A DNA stretch of 64,000 nt from Siphonodentalium dalli (GCA_032622095.1 CP136065.1:148743577-148807576); one strand, 5' to 3'; shown: positions 50,901-60,271, counted from the first letter of the stretch. The notes: a model not told the origin generated them from the letters alone. Numbers and translations are program-made.

Positions 50901-53900
50901 ATGGTGATCCAAAAATGAACAAATATGAATCCCAGTCACATACGGAATATCCACACAAAATATGAACCCATTCGATCTTATGGTTCTGGAGAAGATGTTT
51001 AAAGATTTGTTGCCAGATGGACGGACAATGAGTAATGAGGAGTGATGAATATAGCTCCAACAGAGACATCTCAAGTGAGCTAAAAACTGGACATAACGAT
51101 AAAAAACATTTTATACCTTAATCATTTCATTATTGCATGGTATGTCGTCTCGAGGCCGCCTGCCTCGCCAGTTATCAGCAAGTGCTGGGTCTCTTTTTGC
51201 ATATTTGGACTGAGTAGTAACGGTCGGAATATCCATCCACTTCATAGGCAGTGGATTCTGAAAGAGTCACAATGTATCTGGAGTACCATATATTTCATGG
51301 CATCAAATATGTATTCAGGGTTCCATACGGTAGGATGACAACAACGACAACAAAAATTATATAACTAAATTCAGGGCCATAAATGGCTTAATCATCTAAG
51401 AAAATATGACAGAAACCTCAAGTAACACTAACATTTCCATTATAAGTGCCAAACAGAGATTAATGATTTGTCCGCTTGGAACAGATATATAGAATATACG
51501 CATAGTGTTTCTGAATAACAAATTTAATCCACGAGTGAGATTGGCGATTTACACCACGAGCTTCAGCGAGTGGTGTAAATCGCCAATCCCACTCGTGGAT
51601 TAAATTTGTTATTCAGAAACACTATGCGTATATTTTGTTTATGCCATGATCTTTACAATGCGATGGATAAACACTTTTCCGTTCAAATTGTATGGAGAAA
51701 GTTTAATCCACTCTGCGAAGTTTATGCCACGATCTTTACAATGCAATGGATAAACACTTTTCCATTCAAATTGTATGGAGAAAGTTTAATCCACTCTGCG
51801 AAGTTTAATCAACAGTAGGCACATTTAATCAACAGGTGTTGATTAAATGTAAAATTTAAACAGATTGCTTTATTTATATAGTAAGATAGGCGATCGTGGT
51901 ATAAAGCTCGTTTAGCCGGATTGTAATCATTGGTGGCAATGAAAATCTTCCTGATTGGTTGAATTCCTGGTTGAAAACTACTAGTATGCAAACAGGTCGC
52001 GGAAAACACCATCGAGTGTCGACAATTAACGTTTTCAGCAGGTTTCCGCCCCTTTCCGCACAATTACAGCTGTCCCTCAACAGGCAACTTTATTACAATA
52101 AACTAGAATGAACTCATTGGAGTGCCCACCGTATACTTGCGCCCATCACAAGTTTGTGGTGTCCTGCCAACAAAAGGTTGAACCACGGTTACTAGCCTTC
52201 TTTGGAAGTACCAACAGCAAATCTACATATACATGTATCAAATTTCGGTACATAGCTGTACATGGCTGAGTTATTTGTGTGGATGCACAGAAAATATTTA
52301 TTATTTCCAATTGCTCTTGCACTACTGAAAATCTTAGTAATATTGTATGTGTTGTTTGACATTTATAAAACATATAAACATCGTGCGCCTTACGAGTGTG
52401 AAGTTGTCCTTGGCATTCAACAATAATTTTTGCCATCCGCAGGCTTCCACAGTGTGACACTAAGAAAACGTCTGCAGCAATGTGTTTCAATTTTGCACAA
52501 TAGATTGTATTGGCAGGTTCTGAAATTTGCCTAGGATAAATATATTTTTGCCTCAGCTCAGCTGATAGCTGACTCTAATTTAACAGGGCTGATACATGAG
52601 TAGTACAAACCTCATCGATGTCAAATCTGATTAGACTGGTCAGATGAGACAACTGGCTCGGAATCTGTTTGAACTCGTTGCAGAAGAGATCTAGTGACTT
52701 CAACTGTTTGAGTTTGCTAAATGACTCTGGCAGTTCTTTGAGCTGTAAATTGTTTAAGGTAAAAAGTATACATGTATGTCCAACAATATATACATGTTCA
52801 TCAGCCAATGTACCATATCTGTTTTTGAATAAAACCCTGTTTGTATGTCATGCCCAACATAAAAGTTTGATGAAGCTGTACCTTTGGCATGAATAAACCT
52901 AAGTTTTCATTCATTAGACTAAGGCCAGTCTTGAAATACTGATTTGAATCATTGCGATTCAACTGGTGATTGCAAATTATGCTCATTTTCCGATGCGATT
53001 ATGACTGATAGAACAGTTTGGTGAGAATTCTTATACAAGCCTTGAAATACAGTGTCTGTCATTTGCAGAATGAGGTCCCCAGAGGGTGAATTTAGTGATG
53101 CTATCCCGCATAGCGGGCTAGCATCACCAAATTCACCCTCTGTGGACCTTACAATTCAGCAGAATGAGATTCCCAGAGGGTGAATTTGGTGATGCTAACC
53201 CGCTATGCAGGGTAGCATCACTAAATTCTCCCTCTGGGGACTTCATTCTGCAAATGACAGGCACACTATTTCAAGGCTTGGTCTTATACTTGTAAACTGA
53301 ACACCATGTTCATTTTGGGTTAAAATGTTGTCGGTAAGAAAGCTGTAAACTAAGTAATTAAATTGGTGTCGCCTTATGAAGAGTGATGTAATAAAAGTTG
53401 TGGTTATATAAACTGGTTTTGCAAAAAATATACTGCGAAAGGCTATTTTGCATCTTTATTTCCTCAGAACTTGCCCAAATACCATCATTCTCATACATCT
53501 TTGTTTTGATGCAGACCGTATAAATTCAATTTTTAATATTTCATCTGCAAAAAATTTTGACAAGTAATCTACATTTCTCTTTAAATATACATATCATTTT
53601 AAAATCAACCATCTGTAAAGGTAGTAGTTGGAAATACAGTACCAATATTAAATAATTAATAAATAAATAACAAATAAATAATACAGTAATGCCCTAAATA
53701 ATCGACTCTTTAAACACAGCAGAATTATGGGTAATTTTTCAGGATTTAGTCGGAAATATGGCTCGTTGCCATTCATCTGAAAGCTCTCACTGAGAGCTTT
53801 CGGATGAATGGCAACAAGCCATATTTCCGACTAAATCCTGAAAAATTACCCATAATTCTGCTGTGGTTAAGGAGTCGATTATTTAGGACATTACTGTACT

Positions 53901-55163
53901 TGATAAATGTTTACAGCCTTTTACACTCACCATATTGCTGTCCACCTTAAAGTCCTCTAGAGACAGAAGATCACCAAATGAACTTGGTAAAGATTCTATG
54001 TGGTTTTTTGACAAGTAGCAGAATTTTAAAGATCTGAGACTTCCAAATGATTCAGGCAAGCTGTGTAGTCTATTCTGACCTATATCAAACGACTCCAAGT
54101 GCACCAAATTACCGAATTCTTCAGGTAAAACTGTGAGTTGGTTCTCATCAAGTCTTAGGTGCTTCATGTTCTGAAGATTGCACAAACTATCTGGAACAAA
54201 ATGTAACCAATTCCCATTCTGGAAGTTACGCCTCTCCAATTCACATATCGAACTGCCTAAGTGAAGAGATTCCAACTTTTTTAGATTTCCCAAACTTTCT
54301 GGAAGTCTGTCCATGAAATTTCCGGCAACATTCAAAATTTTGAGTTCTTTGCAACTTGTTCCAAACTCTTCTGAGAGACCTTGACCTTGTAGCTGGTTAT
54401 CGTCTAAAGAAATTTCTACAGCATGAGTCAGTCCAGAAAACCAGTGTGGAATTTCACAAACAAAATTGTTGTCCAAATACAATTTCTTTATCCTGTGTGC
54501 AGATTTCATCACCCTTGGCAATTTTGGGATCTCATTACTAGAGAAATCTAACTGTTCTAATGTATATATTTCACCAAGCGAATCTGGGAGACTTTTCAAC
54601 TTATTGTGAGAAACATTGAGAATCCTCAATGCAAACAGAGAACCAATATTTTGTGGAAGATTTTCAAGTTTATTACTTTCAACATCAAGCACCTCCAATT
54701 TGGATAAATAGCACAACGACTCTGGAAGGTTACCGATCTTATTCTCGTGTAAGTATACTTCCTTCAAATTAGTTAGTCTACCAAACTCAACTGGTAATAA
54801 CGTCAAGTTATTCCCGGCCATTTTAAAAATCTTCAAGCAGTGGAGATCACATAATGATGGTGAAATTCTTTCAATGCTGTTTTCATTGAGACAGAGTTCT
54901 GTCAGATTTTTCAAACTAGATACTAAACGATTAATTTCAGTCAATTGATTTCCATTCATAGATAGAACTTCAATATTTTGAAATCCCACCCCAATTTCAT
55001 CAGGTATTGCAACAAAGTCGTTGTAGTCCAGGAACAGCTTTTTTGTACAAGTACAATCTTTAATGTGGCTATCGCTGAGTGTTGTCAATTCGCAAGAAGA
55101 CAAGTCCATAGTGTGATCATGGGTTGACATTTTGTCCTGACTAGTTTCTTCTTCAATTCCCAT
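32750..55163 (-). CDS. Leucine-rich repeat protein, 837 aa, six coding exons
   Basis: Minus-strand exons 53931-55163, 52611-52742, 51117-51257, 43261-44002, 35078-35182 and 32750-32910 join with GT/AG ends and phases 0, 0, 0, 1, 1, giving one uninterrupted 2514-base frame. Residues about 40-455 are SHOC2-type leucine-rich repeats of about 23 residues (LPxxxGxLxxLxxLxLxxNxL pattern), probably 17-18 of them. The exon 1-2 junction falls inside one repeat, which supports the splice. An NPLPMKW cap follows, then a basic stretch (ARERYVHKQPKQFVWKRAM), a long Asp/Glu/Asn/Ser-rich region, WDEEIAEMYGPYD, and a C-terminus with VPVYEHGRVRTPEF. There is no signal peptide or membrane span, so it is probably an intracellular adaptor. 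An in-frame TAG upstream of the Met, and an acceptor at 55209-55211, suggest a 5' UTR exon further right. I do not recognise the orthologue. Confidence 0.85.
33554..33641. mobile_element. TA-flanked foldback MITE, copy 2 (88-bp deletion form)
   Basis: TACAGTAATGCCCTAAGTAA and its complement flank only a short core; the gctctcactgagagc apex of the other copies is missing. It is an internally deleted version of the elements at 11636-11830 and 53682-53898. Confidence 0.65.
34161..34905 (+). repeat. Degenerate tandem repeat, about 150-bp unit, AAGATGGC-rich
   Basis: About five diverged units, each with (c)aaaatccaagatggctgc, ggcagccatgtttt, gatggctcccatctagagg, accccgaaaatccat and gtttggtgatgatcggatga. 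The same family runs in reverse at 49310-49945 and forward at 50245-50735. Confidence 0.6.
35078..35182 (-). CDS. LRR gene coding exon 5
   Basis: Acceptor gatatattttgcag, donor GACG/GTAAGA, 105 bases in phase 1 to 1. It encodes an acidic stretch ending WDEEIAEMYGPYD. A TGACCTTGA repeat block begins only about 20 bases upstream of its acceptor. Confidence 0.8.
35195..36868. repeat. Two direct copies of a TGACCTTGA / TCAAGGTCA-rich repeat
   Basis: Copy 1 starts with aactagaaggtgacccgact and ends near 35806 with agatcttccaaaatatataa; copy 2 begins at once with the same start and ends with the same tail near 36868. Within each, a block of about 130 bases (tttgaccttgaaatgacccg ... caaggtcacgtcgcac) recurs several times. 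An (AC)n microsatellite lies before each tail. This looks like an interspersed element family with internal tandem structure. Confidence 0.65.
36801..36845. repeat. (AC)n microsatellite
   Basis: A run of about 20 AC dinucleotides with one or two interruptions, just before the agatcttccaaaatatataa tail. Confidence 0.8.
37404..38602. repeat. Left arm of the 3.9-kb foldback
   Basis: It pairs with 40145-41335. It includes the coding end of the nuclease ORF (from 38536) and an Asp/Glu/Ser-rich alternative-frame tail just beyond its stop. Confidence 0.75.
38536..40062 (-). CDS. XPG/FEN1-like (PIN-fold) nuclease of a mobile element, N-terminus missing
   Basis: A frame of about 508 codons opens after a TAA at 40063 and has no ATG near its start; residue numbers here count from the TTG at 40038. 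Residues 150-170 (STDMY ... SVKTVERKRRG) resemble an XPG N-region with Asp155. Residues 255-290 (KETDSR ... KSPDTDIFFILL) give Glu256, Asp258, Asp282 and Asp284, and 336-350 (AYTGCDSVSCFKGKGK) match the XPG-I region and helix-hairpin motif of FEN1-type nucleases. A Cys/His cluster (CESC...H..C) is at 431-441. Just upstream, about 23 more codons (ASIDVQHDILRAESTG) continue the protein in another frame, so there is a frameshift or splice near 40050. The C-terminus lies in the left inverted repeat and may be frameshifted, because an acidic tail follows in another frame. Large families of such proteins occur in invertebrate genomes and are linked to DNA transposons (Academ-type elements carry an XPG-like gene); that link is inference here. 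Confidence 0.7.
   Translation of the reverse strand, partial: SSTFIEEQLKLKKDFFDPVRRKKLKTLASMNKSVKLTTSKNKTIKYKQQGNIAFQLLVKSQELPDEERVDMKVLLTYPLTPVPYSIGLADGFLAKTDTSKGYHFLTCDIEDSKIPQNPKECMIIEDGNAVFHCLTSLPVNFGEIAERILSFALQKSTVIFSTDMYLADSVKTVERKRRGCGEKLIVSGVKTKRPKDWKSFLTNDENKKQLVNVLLSAWSSHSSAGSLKGHEVILIKEGQAFLLTSYGNEVTCEEISSLNSTQKETDSRVVLYCNYAKERGLKYVRVKSPDTDIFFILLNAAVNLQEITILFETGKGNSRRCIDISALAKSYGDVMCSALLDLHAYTGCDSVSCFKGKGKLRPIKILKKNVKFQEAFSKLGDSWEVPCAAMEVLQEFTCALYGKPCVSKVNEARYLQLLTKCGTELGKRTSFDLSSVPPCESCLEEHARCANYQVSIWKRGYIPIPSIPSPLDGHGWECSDGVMQPKWTAADILPTKLVDILEGQHDER
40145..41335. repeat. Right arm of the 3.9-kb foldback
   Basis: It begins gacagcagctgacattctac, the complement of the left-arm inner end, and finishes in a run of about 20 G then tgcatg. 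Confidence 0.75.
41436..41564. mobile_element. Truncated TTAA-type MITE with half of the double hairpin
   Basis: Starts with ggtcaaggtaaattttgtta, has a degenerate GCCAATG...hairpin (41464-41516), and ends ccagtcatggacggg then TTAA (41561-41564). It matches one half of the element at 13001-13284 in reverse. Confidence 0.45.
42866..42945. repeat. Half of the GAGGGTGAATTTAGTGATGC hairpin element
   Basis: Reads tagcatcactaaattcaccc, then tctggggacctcattctgca, and ends ctatttcaaggcttg. It is the right half of the foldback seen whole at 53036-53280. Confidence 0.5.
43261..44002 (-). CDS. LRR gene coding exon 4
   Basis: Acceptor catgtctatcaag, donor CAG/GTGGGT, 742 bases in phase 0 to 1. It encodes a low-complexity region with acidic runs (NEDEDEEENKPKW, DDSDDYDEEDNGGDDG) and a basic helix-like segment. 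The four residues MSIK that precede it in the open frame are intronic. Confidence 0.8.
45640..46160 (+). repeat. Degenerate tandem repeat, gtccctggycccaccc family
   Basis: About four diverged units of roughly 130-150 bases, each with gtccctgg..cccac, ttgacc..gtgaccccat, aaatctgaatcccagtca and agaacccttcatac-like stretches. Related blocks at 48120-48345 and 50745-51085 end in gacggacgg..., atagctccaccggagactt and gtgagctaaaaac. Confidence 0.5.
46163..47530 (+). repeat. 458-bp tandem array, three copies
   Basis: Units begin near 46163, 46621 and 47079 with aagttccccagttgaa, with a 458-bp period across the first two joins. Each contains gcctaagcagaatgaggtct and a foldback with agagggtgaatttagtgacg arms and cccgcacagcgggctag apex. 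The repeated 60-codon open frames (46264, 46722, 47180; minus) span these hairpins and are not genes. A partial copy continues to about 47645. Confidence 0.75.
48120..48345 (+). repeat. Degenerate repeat ending in ggacgg run and gtgagctaaaa
   Basis: Same family as 45640-46160. It contains cttgacggacggacggatgg and finishes ctccaccggagacttcgtct, caggtgagctaaaaac. A relative is at 50745-51085. Confidence 0.5.
49310..49945 (-). repeat. AAGATGGC repeat family, reverse orientation
   Basis: About four units reading gccatcttggattttactct, catccaatcgtcaccaaact and ggatcctcggggtgacctc. These are the complement of the units at 34161-34905. Confidence 0.55.
50245..50735 (+). repeat. AAGATGGC repeat family, forward orientation
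   Basis: Contains tgtagggtgtgccaagggat, aaatccaagattgcggctgg and tgatgatcggataagagatg. The 120-codon minus frame across it (50251-50613) is repeat-derived. Confidence 0.5.
50745..51085 (+). repeat. Degenerate repeat ending in gtgagctaaaaa, second copy
   Basis: Matches 48120-48345: atccctggctctatcccc, aaatatgaatcccagtcaca, agatggacggacaatgag and ctcaagtgagctaaaaactg. It ends about 30 bases before the donor side of exon 3. Confidence 0.5.
51117..51257 (-). CDS. LRR gene coding exon 3
   Basis: Acceptor gtgactctttcag, donor AAG/GTATAA. It has 47 codons, starting NPLPMKWMDIP, which is the usual end of an LRR block, then an Arg-rich stretch (NWRGRRPRDD). Confidence 0.82.
51494..51633. repeat. 140-bp palindrome
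   Basis: atatacgcatagtgtttctg ... cgattt-acaccacgagc / ttcagcgagtggtgtaaatcg ... cactatgcgtatat. The arms are about 65 bases and almost perfect. No target duplication was identified. Confidence 0.75.
51638..51806 (+). repeat. 83-bp tandem duplication
   Basis: The segment tttatgccatgatctttaca ... cactctgcgaag occurs twice, starting at 51638 and 51721, with only a few substitutions. Confidence 0.8.
52611..52742 (-). CDS. LRR gene coding exon 2
   Basis: Acceptor acaatttacag, donor GAG/GTTTGT. Its 44 codons (LKELPESFSKLKQLKSLDL...) complete the repeat begun by VDSNM at the end of exon 1 and add one more. Confidence 0.85.
53036..53280. mobile_element. 245-bp double-hairpin MITE, CAAGCCTTGAAAT termini
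   Basis: The outer ends caagccttgaaata and tatttcaaggcttg are complementary. Inside are two hairpins with gagggtgaatttagtgatgc-type arms and a cccgcatagcgggc apex. Related hairpins are in the 458-bp array and at 42866-42945. Confidence 0.6.
53682..53898. mobile_element. TA-flanked foldback MITE, copy 3 (217 bp)
   Basis: TACAGTAATGCCCTAAATAA and complementary TTAGGACATTACTGTA ends, with apex ctgaaagctctcactgagag. It is the longest of the three copies. Its inner end lies about 31 bases downstream of the splice donor of LRR exon 1. Confidence 0.7.
53931..55163 (-). CDS. LRR gene coding exon 1
   Basis: Starts at ATG 55163 (MGIEEETSQDK...), with a TAG stop eight codons upstream in frame. It has 411 codons and ends at AATATG/GTGAGT. 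It encodes the N-terminal segment and most of the LRRs. The frame after the donor reads on for 15 codons to a stop and is not coding. Confidence 0.88.
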
Positions 55164-55208
55164 GACTGATTCTATTTTCCTGGTCTAAGTCTTTCACATA
55201 TCTGTTCA
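55164..55208 (-). other. 5' UTR part of the first LRR coding exon
   Basis: Between a strong acceptor (tttgttttgttattgcag, complement at 55209 on) and the ATG. It contains an in-frame TAG. This implies at least one non-coding upstream exon to the right, which I could not place. Confidence 0.5.
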
Positions 55209-55211
55209 CTG

Positions 55212-58200
55212 CAATAACAAAACAAAATAGAAATATTTAAAAATGATACATGTATTGTTAAATACAGTTCATTTGTTAATGCCTTCAATTATAAAATTAA
55301 TAAACTTCGTTAGCATTCTCTGCAGGCAAAATGTTGAAAAGTTATGTAACATGCGCTCAGTATGTTGCAGGATCAGCTTCTTGCAAATGATGATGATCAC
55401 ATTGTTCTTTTGGCTTTTAACCATCTTACACTTTCTAAATTTCATCTCTTTAGACTTTTAAATTCCATTTTGATTGTGCATTAAATTTATTTCGAAAATC
55501 TGTTAAACCGCTCCATGGTTTTGCTCTCTAACAAGAAATTCCTTGTCTTCTGAACAGGGAACAATTTGTCTACTCTAAATTGGGTCCCTGACCTTAAAGG
55601 CACGTGAGGCCTTAGTTGTCGAAAATATTCATATTTGTTCCAATCACTGTAAACGGAAAAACATTAAAACGCATACAGTTTCGTTCATATATACCATGAC
55701 CATCGCGTAAACAGCATGTTATCATAAAGATTTACTATATTTTACCTAAGCAAGAGCCTGATTATGTTACAGAAGACAACACAATGCTGCTGGCTAATCA
55801 CACACAAATGGCATAAACGCTCTTTATTCGTTCCATATCAGGAATTCACCCACAAAGAACGCTCTTTATGTTTACCATCATAATATAAACAAACACCAGA
55901 AAAGTTACTTTTTATGCCTTTGTTTACATAACAATGGTCAAAAATATGACAATAACATACTGTTTATGCGATATTTCTTATTTGTATATGGACAAAGTCT
56001 GTCTACATTTTGTTGTTCATTCTGTTTGTGTCGGTTTTTGACGGGTGGAAATATTTTCACAGGATACCCACCGCCAAGGCCAACCGTACCTTTAAAAATC
56101 CCCTTATCTTTCATATGACTTCCAGACATACTCAGGCCTTAATATCCATCCATTTTTGCGAGAATCAAAGTTGATTCACAAGTTTGATGGCAGGAGAATC
56201 AAAATGTCACAATTTGGGTGGGAGTGGCATATGGAGTACCACTCGTTCCATATTAGAGCAATAGAGGTGTTTTTTTGAAAACTCAATGCAATTAGTGCAA
56301 GTCGTCTGACTTTAATTTTAAGTTTTCTTAGAGATGAATTTAGACAATTTCTCAATGTTCAGCAATATCTTTAAGATTAAAGTTACCCTCTCCCTGTATC
56401 TTCAGTCAAGATAGGTGATGTGAATGTCACAGGAATGCAGACTGGCAATATTTATTGTACATGCATGATGCATAGCTTTCAATATATTGAAATATTTACT
56501 GTTAGCCATTTAACAGAAACACCCTGTAGTACCTATGATATGACTATCTTTCAATAACAAAGCAGGATATGTACGCGAGAATCATAGTTGAGAATTGCAA
56601 TCATAGTTGATTCACGTTTCTATTGACAAATTTATTTTTGGCATCCCGACTTACATTTTGTGCACCACCTGTATCATGTGAATAAATTAACATAAATAGT
56701 TATAGACATTTTATCGAACAAAAAAAACTGACTAAGTTGACTTTCATAAAACAGTTATAGGCAATCGGCTGGCATCCTAATCTGACTAAGTTTTTTGCCA
56801 ATATAGCATGCCAGGTACTGGGGTGGCTAGATTACCTTGAGAAACCCACCTACCAATTATGGTAACTGTTTCTTGAATCGGATGTGTATATCTAAAGTAT
56901 CTGTACTATAGTAATGGATGCCTCGGTCTGTCGGTTTACCGACAGCAACAAACCAATCAAAATAAGGAAAGACAAAAAGGTCGCCCACATAGCCTATATG
57001 CCAAATTATGGGGATTTGTAAACGATTTATTTGACTATGACCATAATCCCTTCTAATTCTGTAGTCAAAACCCAGAGCATACTATGGAATTAGAACTTTT
57101 GACTAAATCGCTGTAATGATTCACAAAATTACAAGTGAGATAACCATTTGTTTGGCATCCGATAACCATATAGTAGATTCACTTTTTATTCTGACGTCCA
57201 TAACAAAAAAATGCCATCTCCCGATTGTTCCGCAGGTTGATTTGCATTTTTAAATTCCCACGTTTTCAGATGTTTTCTGATTAAATAATTATAGATGGTG
57301 ACGAGTCACAAGGAGCTAATTGTAAAATAATGGTTTAAATTCCGTTAATTTGGTGACCGGAATAAATTTATCGCTGCAGAGTAGTACTCTTAGGATCCAA
57401 ATAAACATAAGGGGCGCAATAATAGTACGGGGCGGGGAATTTCCTCAAAATTAAATAAGAGTACAGGGGTGAAATAATGGGGTCATTTCCCCAACATATT
57501 CTTTGTTTAACCCTGTAAGAAACAAGAGAATCTGTGTTAGCCCTTGTCTGATTATTAATAATCACTTTGCAAGAACATTGAAGTGGTTTTTATATGAAAA
57601 GTAGCGATTTGAAATTAAATAACAAAAATTAGAAGGACCCAAATGAGCAGCAAACATGATTTATGTCAGTGAGAAAAAATATCCACCTCTAAAGAAACTC
57701 AATTCCAAACACCTGGGGTGGGGGACGAGTTCTACTTTATATAATCCATCCCACTACTGTATTTCCATTCAAATGATGTGCCCATTCAATGCACAGATGT
57801 TTTATTTACCATTCAAAATTTAGCACCGACAGTTGGTTGCTAATCAATCGTGTTTCAAAGAAAATGGTTATCTTTTTGGTGCTAGTGCTTTGGATTAAGG
57901 GGATCTTGTTATTGACACTTCAGAGGCAAAGCACTGCAATCCCTAAGGGAACCCATGTTGTCAAAGTTATATTCAGTGACTACCAACAGTTACTGTCATT
58001 GTTGTAAGATTATGCTGAACCTGGCTCCAATACAAAACCTATCCAATATAAATTTGTATGAATACATATCGGGAATTAAATACATGTAAGGTACATAGAT
58101 GCTATGTGTAGTCAATTAAATGGTGTTCACACACAGCGTAACCCTCCCCAGTATTACAGATCCACACAGTGTAAACCTCCCCAGTATTACAGAACCAAAA

Positions 58201-59554
58201 AGTGTAACCCTCCCCAGTATTAGAGAACCACACAGTGTAACCCCCCCCCCCCCTCACATGTTCGCAAATAAGATACTAGTACAAGCTGTACATATACATG
58301 TATATAGTGAAGTTCCACTTGGTGTGGATAATATGTGTTTGCGTATAACACTGAACCACTCCTTGATTAAAGAATATTAGAAACACGCTTCTTTGAAAAA
58401 TAATAGGAATAGTTTGTCATGAGGTCAAAATGAACCCGTATAGAGATTGGATGCTACCCGTGCACATTAAGTCCTGATAGATCTGTGTCAAGCATGTATA
58501 TTCGATGCCACATCAATGATATAATATAAGAGAAATTTGAAAACAATCCATATACCGGTATATAGATGAGTGAATACACACTATTGTACCACATATGTCA
58601 GAAACACCAGAAATATATACCAGCATTATCAGAAATATGACCCCACAACGTACAAATTGTGTTGATCCACAATTGTTCATATTACTCAAGAAACCAAACA
58701 TGTTTGAGAAACGGGTTTCTGAACTCTTCAATCAAGCATATAGTAACATAACCTCCGACTGAAATTAGGACATCATATACATGTAACACCAACCAATTGA
58801 ATGTTTTAAGGGCGGTTGGAAACAAAAATACATAATTGTAGCTGAGCTGCCGTGTGTCCACTCCTGGTCAAGTGGTCCTTCTAATATGCTATGATGCCAG
58901 TGGTCCTGTTGAATTGCTATGATGCGGATAGGGAAAACTGATGCCAATACGAAAAAGTACCGATCGTTCTTTGGTTAGAAATTCTAAATGAGTCAAATTG
59001 AAATTATACTTTGAAGTGCATTGTGTGAACAATTAATACAGTTGGTTAGTTGGAATGTTATCTGAGTATATCCATATACAGTTGATACACATTAGATCCT
59101 CTCACACTAGATATATTTCATAACAATAATCCAGTTGATTGTCTGGAACATTCAACTACAATGATACTTGAAATGACAACCATATTTACACAGATGTACA
59201 TTACACAGTTTGCATACAATACAATTTCCTTTCTCTCTTTTGAGTTTCAGATGATCATGACATTGAACCTTGCGCCCCATGTGTGTGGAGACATCCCTGT
59301 TTTAGTTTTCTTGTGATATACTGAGGGCACATGGCTATGACGCTTTGCGTTTCCTGGAAGAATATCCTGCCATGAGTTGATGAGCCAGTTCAATCCTAAA
59401 ATCCATATGTGTGAATACCTTGCTAGAATTATGTCTCCTTGATGTTTCTTTGAACAAGATGAAATTGTTAATGATTGAAGAATTGGCGACAAACCAGGTG
59501 ATGTATTTACATACTGATGTATTTACATATTTTTTCCCTACACGACCAAGGAGA
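55212..59554. other. Upstream / 5' intron region of the LRR gene, no supported gene
   Basis: AT-rich, with scattered gagaatc-type short motifs (56150-56210, 56575-56625), a repeat segment at 57380-57500 with gtacagggg..ggaataat-like units related to the insertion at 61788-62171, and a minisatellite at 58128-58254. Confidence 0.4.
58128..58254 (+). repeat. Minisatellite, about 33-bp unit, four copies
   Basis: Unit cacacagtgtaaccctcccc then agtattacagaac, repeated nearly perfectly and ending in a C run. The repetitive open frame 58120-58380 is a product of this array. Confidence 0.75.
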
Positions 59555-60271
59555 TACGTGATTCATGTATTAACCCTTTACCCAACAGAAGGGCCCTGTG
59601 CCAATGCATTCTCTTATATATGCGAGTCGACCATAGGTCGCCTCGCATATATAAGAGAATGCATTGGCTTAACACATTTTTTTAGGCCAGTGCATTCTCT
59701 TATATATGCGAGGCGACCTATGGTCGACTCGCATATATAAGAGAATGCATTGGCACAGGGCATAACTGTAACTATCACAATGTGGTCAAGGAGCCGGTTC
59801 CAATGATATCCATATTTGTATGGTTCTATTGAGAGAGACCGAAGATATTTTAGGCTGTTGAATCTTTATTTGGCCGGTTTTGGCCGTTTTGTTGGGTAAA
59901 GGGTTAAAAATGTTAGGCCTATTCCCAAAATATGTCCACATAACTTCATAAGTCATAACCTGATAACTCATAAAAACATCACTAATCAGTAATATATCAG
60001 CTTCCTTTATTATAAAATGTATGAGATGATATCAAATAACTATGCACAATCTATTAGGATCACCTGCCCCAATATAGGGCTAAATCTAGGAATATTCGGC
60101 CTATAAAACTGGCCAAATCTTACTACCACTGAAGGGGTCACTCTCACCAAAAAAAGTGATGAATGGTACACAGGGTTTGAAAATGTGCTGAAGGATACAC
60201 ATGGTTTCTGATCACTATTAACACCGTTACTTAAACTCTGTTTCTGAAAGTCTGGCGCCCATTACTGAGAT
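59555..60271 (+). repeat. Direct duplication, copy A
   Basis: Sequence from gtgattcatgta to aagtctggcgcccattactgag matches 61438-62277 apart from one insertion in each copy. Here a TTAA MITE (59570-59907) interrupts ttcatgta/TTAA/aaatgttagg. By eye the match is about 97%. Confidence 0.8.
59570..59907. mobile_element. TTAA-flanked piggyBac-like MITE with two hairpins, copy 5
   Basis: TTAA 59570-59573 and 59904-59907. The termini are CCCTTTACCCAACAGAA and TTTTGTTGGGTAAAGGG. Two complete hairpins of the GCCAATGCATTCTC family (59598-59670 and 59686-59757) lie back to back within. The empty site exists at 61451-61463 and again at 61514-61532. Confidence 0.75.

Larger units (their letters stand above)
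44003..51116 (-). other. LRR gene intron 3 (7.1 kb)
   Basis: It contains two degenerate repeat families (45640-46160 and 48120-48345; 49310-49945 and 50245-50735) and the 458-bp tandem array (46163-47530). The frame 45121-45522 (133 codons) lacks domain-like features and splice support. The stretch 48350-49310 is AT-rich with a small tandem duplication of gatgtacggatagtacaatg near 48760-48830. Confidence 0.55.
51258..52610 (-). other. LRR gene intron 2 (1.35 kb)
   Basis: Holds a 140-bp palindrome (51494-51633), an 83-bp tandem duplication (51638-51806) and a small AT hairpin (51821-51850). The short frames at 51809-52490 show no support. Confidence 0.6.
52743..53930 (-). other. LRR gene intron 1 (1.2 kb)
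   Basis: About half of it is foldback DNA: a double hairpin at 53036-53280 and a TA-flanked MITE at 53682-53898. The rest is AT-rich. Confidence 0.65.

Noticed and set aside
53883-53930. Last 15 codons of the exon 1 open frame
   Set aside because: They lie beyond a strong GTGAGT donor and run into the MITE. Exon 2 continues the LRR instead.
58120-58380. 86-codon ORF with repeated HSVTLPSI
   Set aside because: Produced by the 33-bp minisatellite, which happens to be a multiple of three.
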